From positions 248,001 to 312,000 of the forward strand of contig QYAI01000011.1 of assembly GCA_003988855.1 (NCBI GenBank): a stretch of 64,000 nucleotides of DNA, read 5' to 3'. Below, piece by piece: positions 56,863-64,000 of this stretch. Both the position numbers and the translations under genes were made by a program. Source of the stretch: Arachnopeziza araneosa. Its lineage: Eukaryota > Ascomycota > Leotiomycetes > Helotiales > Arachnopezizaceae. Position 1 is the first letter of the stretch. Each line of letters begins with the position of its first letter. The notes below the pieces were generated by a model. It saw only the letters and a list, made by a program, of their open reading frames with translations, was not told the origin of the DNA and ran no database searches.

Positions 56863-58344
56863 ATGGCGCCTCAACTAGATCTCTATTTCAAACAGGTTGA
56901 CGCCCTCGCTGACCATTTTATCGAGAGGCTACGGAAGGCAGTTGCTATTCCCTCTATCTCTGCTGATGAAGAAAGAAGACCCGATGTTGTGCGTATGGGA
57001 GAATTCCTCGCAGACGAACTCTCTTGCCTTGGTGCTGAAGTACAGAAGCGACCGCTTGGGAAGCAACCTGGAAAGGAGCATTTGGATCTCCCTCCTGTGG
57101 TTATTGCAAGGTATGGAAATGATAAAAACAAGCGAACCATCTTGGTCTACGGCCACTATGATGTGCAGCCGGCTGGGAAAGAAGATGGATGGGCCACCGA
57201 GCCCTTTGAGCTGACTATTGACTCGGGGGGGAGAATGTATGGGAGAGGGTCGACTGACGACAAAGGGCCAGTGCTTGGGTGGTTAAATGCTATAGAGGCG
57301 CACCAAAAGGCTGATGTGGAATTCCCCGTCAACCTGCTTATGTGTTTTGAAGGAATGGAAGAGTATGGTTCCGAAGGTCTAGACGATTTCATCAATGCGG
57401 AAGCCAAGAAATTTTTCGCTGATGCTGATGCTGTTTGCATCTCTGACAACTACTGGCTAGGGACAGAGAAGCCGTGCCTTACTTATGGTCTTCGTGGCTG
57501 CAACTATTATTCAGTTGAAATATCAGGTCCTGGTCAGGATCTTCACAGTGGTGTTTTTGGTGGCACGGCTCAGGAACCTATGACCGATTTGGTACGGATT
57601 CTTGCGAACCTTGTAGATACAAACGGCAAGATTCAAATTCCCGGTTTGGCTGAGCTTATTGCTCCTCTCACCGATGAGGAGCAGGCATTATATGGCAACA
57701 TTGCCTTTACTATGGACAACCTTTATGAATCGCTTGGAAGTCGGACCTCTATCTACCCAGATAAAGAAGCAACTCTGATGGGACGTTGGAGATATCCTTC
57801 CCTCTCTATTCATGGTGTCGAGGGAGCCTTCTCTCAACCTGGAGCGAAAACCGTCATCCCTGCAAAGGTAATAGGCAAATTTTCAATTCGCACGGTACCA
57901 AACATGGAGCCCGAGGACGTCGATCGTCTTGTTTTCAAATTTGTTGATGAACAGTTCAATAAACTTGGGAGTAAGAACACTATGAAATGTACCTTGCAGC
58001 ATGCAGGAAAGTGGTGGGTGGCAAGCCCTAAACACTGGAATTTCGCGGCCGCTGGCAAAGCAGTAGAAAGGGTATGGGGTATTGAACCAGATCTAACCAG
58101 AGAAGGCGGGAGGTATGCAGTTATTCTGGCCTCTGGAGTGACGCACACTAATTTTAATAGTATACCGGTCACACTAACTTTTGAACAAGCAACTGGTAAG
58201 AACGTCTTACTTCTGCCAATGGGTAGTTCAACCGACGCTGCACATTCGATAAACGAGAAACTTGACAAGAAAAATTACATCGAAGGGATCAAACTTCTTG
58301 GGGCCTACCTGCATTACGCTGCAGATGAACCAATGGTGAAATAA
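56863..58344 (+). CDS. DUG1: Cys-Gly/carnosine-type metallodipeptidase (M20 family, DUG1-like)
   Basis: Exons are 56863-58112 and 58161-58344, encoding 477 residues (yeast Dug1 is 481). Metal and catalytic motifs are in order: ILVYGHYDVQPAG (His 98 and Asp 100 as ligand and helper), GRGSTDDKGP (bridging Asp about 132), CFEGMEEYGSEG (catalytic and ligand Glu 166-167), CISDNYWLG and HSGVFGG. The end has TLTFEQATGKNVLLLPMGSSTDAAHSINEKLD. It splits Cys-Gly and other dipeptides in the cytosol, notably during glutathione breakdown. The frame is open through 58113-58160, but this 48-base stretch begins GTATGC, contains CACTAAT and ends TTAATAG. Removing it restores the conserved EGGSIPVTLTFEQ, so it is annotated as an intron. 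Confidence 0.95.
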   Translation: MAPQLDLYFKQVDALADHFIERLRKAVAIPSISADEERRPDVVRMGEFLADELSCLGAEVQKRPLGKQPGKEHLDLPPVVIARYGNDKNKRTILVYGHYDVQPAGKEDGWATEPFELTIDSGGRMYGRGSTDDKGPVLGWLNAIEAHQKADVEFPVNLLMCFEGMEEYGSEGLDDFINAEAKKFFADADAVCISDNYWLGTEKPCLTYGLRGCNYYSVEISGPGQDLHSGVFGGTAQEPMTDLVRILANLVDTNGKIQIPGLAELIAPLTDEEQALYGNIAFTMDNLYESLGSRTSIYPDKEATLMGRWRYPSLSIHGVEGAFSQPGAKTVIPAKVIGKFSIRTVPNMEPEDVDRLVFKFVDEQFNKLGSKNTMKCTLQHAGKWWVASPKHWNFAAAGKAVERVWGIEPDLTREGGRYAVILASGVTHTNFNSIPVTLTFEQATGKNVLLLPMGSSTDAAHSINEKLDKKNYIEGIKLLGAYLHYAADEPMVK

Positions 58345-58473
58345 GGCATCTGATACTCATTGAAGTTAGTTATTTGCGAAGTCTATTTAGCCATTACCGG
58401 CTCTCTGACTACACGGTTTGGTGTATTTAATTTAATGTCCTTGAATGATACCAAATTTCTAGTGGCTAGATCA

Positions 58474-61136
58474 TCATTTCCGTTGGAAGAAATAAACATA
58501 AGCAAACTTTTTCATCTCCTCGACATCATTGGCCTTCACAACCTTCTCATCGTTGTATAGGACCCAAGATGCAATAGTCTCCCCTTGAAGATATCTCCGA
58601 ATAAATGCAACATAATGTCTAAGGTGAAATTAGCCTTCTCACACTCTATCTCTAATGAACGAGTTACATACCCTGCGTGAATACTGGCACCTTTGTGGCA
58701 TATTATTGAATGTAACTGGAATTTGGCAGGCAGTTCTCCTCGACCAGGCCCAGGCTTTGCGCTAGCTTGTGTTGCAGCAGGGCCTCCGACTTCATTTTCA
58801 AATAGCCCCTGGTCATCTGGATGACTGAATAGCCATTCAACAGCCCGCTCCATATCACCTTCAGTTTCCAAGAGCGCCTTGCGAGCTTGTGGCGGTCCGA
58901 ACCCCATCGCACCAAGCATTTCTATCTTCTTCGGATCGGCAGAAACCGGCGTAACGGGGGCCTTCCCGAAGTCTAGAGGTGCATCGATATCAGGATCTTC
59001 CATGTGAGCAAATAGCCATTCCATAGCGGCATTCGCATCCGAGTTGCCAGTCGCGTGCAATGCCTTCGCGCAGCGATTGGGTGGAAAGCCCATACCCTCG
59101 AGTTGCTCAGCGGCTTCTTTGTTTACCTCAAATGATACCGTGCTATCACTCGTATCTTCTGGTAGAAATATCTCTGATGGGAGAGGTCCAGGTGATCTAT
59201 AATCATCCAACAAGAATGGCTCATCACCTACGACGACCGGAATATTAACCTTTGTAGGCACCCAGTTGACTATAACAAATCGCCTTGCGTTAACAGCAAG
59301 AACATCAGGGAAGGTCTTGAAGAGCGAACGTTTTGAAAACCCATCCTTGCTTCCACAAGCTGAGCATGTGAGTTCAACAACCTCTTCGGTCGTAAAGGTA
59401 TCCAGACACTCCTTCAGGGTCACTGGCTCATACTGTTGTACTGAATTGGTATCTTTAGATATTTCATTTAACAAGGGAATCTTCCGTAGAGGAACTGGGA
59501 TTGAGATGTTATCTTGCTCATCTGTCCGATATCGAACGCGCTTGCAGCTAAGACACTGCAAACGTTGCTCCATTGTGAAACGGAAGGAATGGGTTGGGTC
59601 TTGTAGTAGTGACCCATGCTGAGCTCGTGTGATGAGCTTAAACACGTGGAGAAGGAATTCGAAAGCATCCTGTTGCCGCATTGTTGAGAACTCTGAGTGC
59701 CCCTTACCGATGAGGACCTTCAACATGGAAGGGGAGAGGCCTTTCTGATACGCTATGTCTGTAGAATTTCCCGTGGCGTGCAGGTCTGGATCAGACTTGG
59801 AGTACCGGCCGGACATCAAGCCGTCAGCGAGCTTCCGAAGCTGGGTTTCAAGGTCCTGAGCCGGGTCCTCGAGAGTTGGTAGATCGGCTGTAGGGAGATG
59901 ATAACGCTCCTGAAACTGTGGCAATGCGAATAGGCACTGTAAACTACTTGCTAGGTAGCAGCTATTGCCTAAGTTCTTCAAACCAGTAAACCCTGATCCA
60001 AACACTTTCTGGAATTCGTGTCCCTCTTCGTCCGTCATAGAAAATTCCCATCGAAGATTTTCGTCCACTTGCATTTCTGTTAAGCTCTTTTCGGTTTTCT
60101 GTCGTTCTGCTAATATTATTCCCCAATGAGCAAGGTGATCTCCGAGGCTGTCATCAATCCGCTCTTCATCGCACGCATAACAGTATACATCCGCAGTGCC
60201 TTCTGGGGTGATTGATCCTAATTTGACAGCAACTGCGTGACCAGTCCTGTTTTTATGCTCGAGCCCATGGGAGTGGCCCTGAAGACCACCAAATTGAGCT
60301 CGGCCACAGCCTAGATTACCACATTGAAGGCACAACCAGAGGTTCTCTTGCAAATCGCACAGTGAGCAGTGCCCAAGTTCTTGGGACTGGATTCCCCTTG
60401 CCGGCTCTTGTTTGAGAGTGAGAATATGCTCACAAGAGGTGTAGACTTGTTCCCATGCCTTAACTTCTTCTTGTTTCGAAAACGTATTTGCTTTCATAAC
60501 GCCATCAACGACCGCAGTAAGTTTGCTGGCCGATGTACCAACAATATCAACACTACACTCAAGGCATCTAACCGTGGTCTCATAGTTATAGCGGTCAGCA
60601 TCAGTCTCTGCTGCAATCGCAATTTTCGATATCTTCTGTGGTGGTTCATCGCGAACTACCACTCGTCGAGTCCGTCGAATATTCAATACCAATGGGTGGT
60701 TTCTTGTTACAGAGTGCAAAACCGCATGCTTCCTATCGCCAGTGCATCCACCATTGAAGCAGTTAAGGCATACATCTAAGCCAGTGGGATCATCCTATCA
60801 GATAGTATCAGTAATAGTAATGGAATCAAGGTAGTTAACCATGTTGGTTTGAGGCAGAACAAAGATTTTGCAACAGTACTGACTATGGAATCAAAGCACT
60901 GTGTACAATCTTCTCTGTAAACAGGCTGCGAGATATTTGGAGGTCGTAAGTCTAATCATGGGTTAGTTCTGCATTTCCCCCACGAGAGCTAAGTAGTGTG
61001 AATGGGGCAATGTAATCCACAAGGAAGAGCACTTTGGAATATGATCGAGAGCCTGCCCTTCCGAGGAATTTTCGACAATTTCTATGCAAGAAGTAAGTTT
61101 TTACTTACCTACAACGCCAATATGTTTGCAAGACAT
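58474..61136 (-). CDS. UBP14: Ubiquitin carboxyl-terminal hydrolase UBP14 (USP5/isopeptidase T)
   Basis: Exons on the minus strand are 61136-61109 (28 nt), 60951-60884, 60794-58672 and 58618-58474, encoding 787 residues, as in yeast. The first two small exons give MSCKHIGVV-DLRPPNISQPVYREDCTQCFDSI, the family N-terminus. The ZnF-UBP domain (HCSLCDLQENLWLCLQCGNLGCGR...HALEHKNRTGHAV-type) binds the free ubiquitin C-terminus. The cysteine box is FTGLKNLGNSCYLASSLQCLF. Two UBA domains follow (EQLEGMGFPPNRCAKAL and EMLGAMGFGPPQARKAL), and the histidine box is completed over the last junction: SIHAG-HYVAFIRR. It disassembles unanchored polyubiquitin chains. Without the final 48-codon exon the catalytic His motif would be lost. 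Confidence 0.96.
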
Positions 61137-61634
61137 CTTAAAGGTTTGGTTGCGTTCTTCCCAAAAGTTATGGTTTGGTTTAGCGGGATACGAGGCTGAA
61201 GAAGCACCCCGCGTTGTCGCATGGCTTGTGCAAACAAGACATTCACTTCAACATAATGCAGAAAGCAAAGATGGGCTTTTCTAACAGAAAATGATAAAAT
61301 AAACCTAATCATTTGTCAAATCTCCTGCGGCTGATTTTAAAGAGCTTTATTTGATGTAGAACTTGGTTCTATCAACATTATAGCAAGTTGTATCGCGACA
61401 TCCAAACGGTATCACCTGACATGCTTGTCGGAGAACTGTTCCATTGCCACCAATAATTGAGCTTTATCTCCATTCGCCGAATCTCCGGTCCGGCGTCATA
61501 AAATATCGCCTCCTCTTTCTTTTCCTTCCATCAACAATCAATCCCTACCACAACTAGCAAGACTTCCTTCGGAAAATCGTGCGGTATTTTCAATCACTTC
61601 ACCTACGCACTGTCAGAAACTGGCTTATCTCACC
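61137..61634. promoter_or_regulatory. Divergent promoter region, UBP14 / ISU1
   Basis: 498 nt. The right half is pyrimidine-rich before the ISU1 start; no specific site recognised. Confidence 0.5.
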
Positions 61635-62285
61635 ATGTTTAGAAAGGCTTGTCTAAATGCTCCCCGTACAGTTGGAAGAGCTCTGTTGACTTCGTCTCGC
61701 CGGGCCACTCGAAATCTCCCGACAAATCATACTACGCCTTCCATTGCCATTAGTAGGAGGCAGTACCACGAAAAAGTCCTCGATCATTACTCCCGACCAC
61801 GCAATGTCGGAAGTATGTCGAAGACTGATACCGATGTGGGCACGGGACTTGTTGGCGCTCCAGCTTGTGGTGACGTGATGAAGTTGCAAATACGAGTTGA
61901 CCCAAGCAACAATACAATCTCCGATGTGAAATTCAAGACATTTGGCTGTGGATCGGCAATTGCATCGTCATCATACTTAACTGAGTTGGTGAGAGGGATG
62001 ACACTGGAAGAAGCTGGAAGGGTAAGAAATACTGAGATTGCGAAAGAACTCTGCCTTCCTCCTGTAAAGCGTAAGGAACAAAAAGTATATCGGTAGAGTC
62101 AGCTTGCTAAAACAAATCTAGTCCATTGCTCTATGCTCGCTGAGGATGCTATCAAGTCCGCCATTTCGAATTACTATACCAAGAACCCAAACGCCAGATC
62201 AACAAATCTTGGTGGGACAAGTTCAAGCATGCCAAAGATTGGTGTTGAGACGGTGATGGACTCGCCTTCAGCTGCCACGGTTTAA
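61635..62285 (+). CDS. ISU1: Mitochondrial iron-sulphur cluster scaffold protein
   Basis: Exons are 61635-62070 and 62122-62285 (51-nt intron), encoding 199 residues. An Arg and Ser-rich presequence (MFRKACLNAPRTVGRALLTSSRRATR) targets the matrix. The mature part begins YHEKVLDHYSRPRNVG. The three scaffold cysteines are in GAPACGDVM (78), FGCGSAIASSS (105) and LHCSMLAEDA (148), with LPPVK (141-145), the Hsp70 (Ssq1) binding motif, directly before the intron. ISU1 receives sulphur from the NFS1 complex and iron with frataxin to build [2Fe-2S] clusters. The C-terminal tail is about 25 residues longer than in yeast and Ser/Thr-rich, a common filamentous-fungal feature. Confidence 0.97.
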
Positions 62286-62823
62286 GAATAGATGTAATAT
62301 AGGCGGCGGGAGGTAAAGCTTATATTGAGATGCAGATGCAGCTTCATCTTACGGGTTTTGGAGTCTGGGCACCATGGGAATCTCTGGGTACATATCAAAG
62401 AAGACAATTCTGCTCCTTCGCAAGCAGAGAAGTGAATCGATTTGGTTTTCAGTGACGACATGCCATGAATGTCGGGAGAATAAGGGCGAGGTTCTATCAG
62501 ATCCCATAGCAAATCCATCATAATACCAATGCTCTAGCGATCTAATTGCAATCTGTCAAAGAAATGAATTTGGCCCGTCAGACCTACGGCATAAGGTAGA
62601 TAGATAGGGATTAGCCTCATTCCACAAGCGGGCACTAGCGGATCTTATCGGATTTTTTTATGTGGAAGCTCAAATACCTTCACGTTTTCTCCCTACCTGC
62701 GACTACAGAATCACAGCATGCCAAAACATTTTGCAGAATTATTTAAAATAAGCAATTCTGTGGAGATTCCACTCCATCCGTGAAGAAAATTCGAAAGGGA
62801 ACCCCACCCACAGCGAAAATAAA
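62286..62823. other. Intergenic, 538 nt, between ISU1 and DBP3
   Basis: ISU1 3' flank and DBP3 promoter; nothing else recognised. Confidence 0.5.
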
Positions 62824-64000
62824 ATGGGATCCGAATCGGATTCCTCTGCGAAGAAGGCTGCACGCAAAGAGAAGAGAAGACTTAAGAAACTGAGACTGTT
62901 TGTTTCAAAATCTTCGGATTTTAATGACCCTGGTGCAATTCAGGAAGAGTTTGACGCAAGTCTTCTGGAAACCAGAACAAACAAAAAGGCTGAGAAAGCG
63001 AAGCTAAAGGCAGTGAAGAAAGCAAAGAAAGAAGAGCGGTTGGATGAACGAGATAAATTAATCCCTGGTCCGACTCTAGTCTCGTCAACAACTGCTTCAG
63101 TCAATCGCTATGTTGAGAATATCGAACTATCGTTGCTTCCTCAAGTGGAAATTGAATCGTTCCTTGCAGACAATTTTATTTCCATCACGGACCCAACACC
63201 CTCCTCTCTGCTCCTGCGGCCGTTGATTCAATTCTCCTACCTTCCTATTACCGATCCTGCTCAACCGGCTCTTTTTAAAAGGTTTAAAGCCCCAACGCCC
63301 ATACAGGCTGCAGCCTGGCCATTTCTCTTCGCTGGACGAGATGTCATCGGGGTGGCAGAGACTGGCTCTGGCAAGACAATGGCTTTTGCAGTTCCCTGTA
63401 TTAGAAGAATTTGCGAGCTACCATCCAGTCAAAGAAATCGAGGTGCAAGAGCGGTGATTGTATCACCTACTCGAGAACTTGCAATTCAAAGCTATGATCA
63501 GATTATGCAGTTGTGCAAGTTATCTGGTTTAAGAGCAGTATGTGTTTACGGTGGCGTTCCGAAGGATGAGCAGCGGAAGTCTCTGAAAACAGCGGATATT
63601 GTCGTTGCTACTCCTGGTCGGTTAAATGATTTCATCAATGAAGGTTGTGCAAACCTGGGACAGGCAGAGTATGTTGTTCTGGATGAAGCTGATCGAATGC
63701 TCGACAAAGGATTCGAAGAAGAGATCAAAAAGATTATCAATACAACACCACCTGCCGGGAAACGTCAAACGCTCATGTTTACAGCTACGTGGCCGGAGTC
63801 AATTCGAGCTTTAGCTTCTACCTTTATGTTTAATCCAATAAAAATAGCGATCGGTGATAATCCTACCGGGGATCTTCGTGCAAATTCTCGAATAGTGCAA
63901 AAGGTCGAGGTTGTTGACCCCAGGAATAAGGAATACCGCCTTCTCCAAATTCTTAAGCAGTACCAAAGCGGATCCCAAAAACATGATCGCATTCTTGTCT
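62824..64000 (+). CDS. DBP3: ATP-dependent RNA helicase DBP3 (partial, cut by window end)
   Basis: The frame is open from the ATG at 62824 to the last base, 392 codons without an intron; the C-terminal helicase lobe is mostly missing. The N-terminus is a Lys and Glu-rich nucleolar-type tail (KKAARKEKRRLKKLR, KAEKAKLKAVKKAKKEERLDE). The DEAD-box core follows in order: Q motif (PTPIQAAAWP), motif I (AETGSGKT), Ia (SPTRELA), GG (YGGV), Ib (ATPGRL), II (LDEADRML) and III as FTATWP, the variant typical of Dbp3. It next shows the DBP3-like VDPRNKEYRLLQILKQY linker into domain 2. DBP3 helps early pre-60S assembly and rRNA processing in the nucleolus. Confidence 0.95.
   Translation, partial: MGSESDSSAKKAARKEKRRLKKLRLFVSKSSDFNDPGAIQEEFDASLLETRTNKKAEKAKLKAVKKAKKEERLDERDKLIPGPTLVSSTTASVNRYVENIELSLLPQVEIESFLADNFISITDPTPSSLLLRPLIQFSYLPITDPAQPALFKRFKAPTPIQAAAWPFLFAGRDVIGVAETGSGKTMAFAVPCIRRICELPSSQRNRGARAVIVSPTRELAIQSYDQIMQLCKLSGLRAVCVYGGVPKDEQRKSLKTADIVVATPGRLNDFINEGCANLGQAEYVVLDEADRMLDKGFEEEIKKIINTTPPAGKRQTLMFTATWPESIRALASTFMFNPIKIAIGDNPTGDLRANSRIVQKVEVVDPRNKEYRLLQILKQYQSGSQKHDRILV

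Noticed and set aside
58113..58160. Treating the dipeptidase as one uninterrupted 493-codon exon
   Set aside because: The insert breaks a conserved block and has full donor, branch and acceptor signals, so the spliced form was preferred.
1..64000. tRNA genes, rRNA genes, CRISPR arrays, transposon ends or a biosynthetic/defence gene cluster
   Set aside because: Scanned by eye for B-box-like motifs, long terminal or inverted repeats and typical enzymes; none was convincing. A tRNAscan or repeat-finder run would be decisive.

Overview
The window is nuclear DNA of a filamentous ascomycete (Pezizomycotina). Genes are single-copy eukaryotic housekeeping genes with many short introns (mostly 45-120 nt) that carry GTAAGT-like donors and CTAAC/CTGAC branch points close to the acceptor. 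Fungal-type families are present (KEX1, NEM1, ICE2, DRE2, C2H2 plus fungal_trans regulator, neutral ceramidase). The protein sequences look most like Leotiomycetes to me, but that placement is an impression that I could not test. There is no bacterial operon structure, CRISPR array, rRNA gene or recognisable intact transposon, and I saw no tRNA gene by eye.

Layout. 0-10 kb: tail of an unknown coiled-coil gene, a branched-chain aminotransferase (+), a SAP-domain AIM34-like mitochondrial protein (-), ICE2 (-), MYG1 (+), endosulfine/IGO1 (-). 10-15.3 kb: SFM1 methyltransferase (+), KEX1 carboxypeptidase (+), RAE1/GLE2 (-). 15.3-18.5 kb: a gene-poor stretch with one candidate small secreted protein and unrecognised coding-like fragments. 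18.5-25.8 kb: a conserved unknown protein (-), ECT1 (+), a short-chain dehydrogenase (-), an STF2/TMA10-like protein (-). 25.8-42 kb: DRE2 (+), FMT1 (-), CCZ1 (+), GCD7/eIF2B-beta (-), NEM1 (+), RPC1 (+). 42-51 kb: neutral ceramidase (-), SPF27 (+), PKA regulatory subunit (-), a CBM48/CRP1-like protein with tandem repeats (+). 52-64 kb: C2H2 regulator (-), DUG1-type dipeptidase (+), UBP14 (-), ISU1 (+) and the 5' two thirds of DBP3 (+), cut by the window end.

Many neighbours are divergent pairs sharing 0.2-1.5 kb promoters: ICE2/MYG1, IGO1/SFM1, unknown/ECT1, STF2-like/DRE2, FMT1/CCZ1, GCD7/NEM1, ceramidase/SPF27, pkaR/CBM protein, C2H2 regulator/DUG1 and UBP14/ISU1. Functional themes recur without being a gene cluster: membrane-lipid control (ICE2, NEM1, ECT1, ceramidase), nutrient signalling (PKA regulatory subunit, endosulfine), iron-sulphur assembly (DRE2, ISU1), translation (GCD7, FMT1, SFM1) and RNA synthesis or processing (RPC1, RAE1, SPF27, DBP3).

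The most unusual signal is in gene structure. I placed about 59 introns by hand. Four appear to be GC-AG, one (last intron of DRE2) has no AG at the only acceptor that restores the conserved protein, one splits an ATG start codon (STF2-like), and one is a 48-nt stop-free 3n intron hidden inside the dipeptidase reading frame. No defence system, biosynthetic cluster or clearly novel multi-gene system was found.
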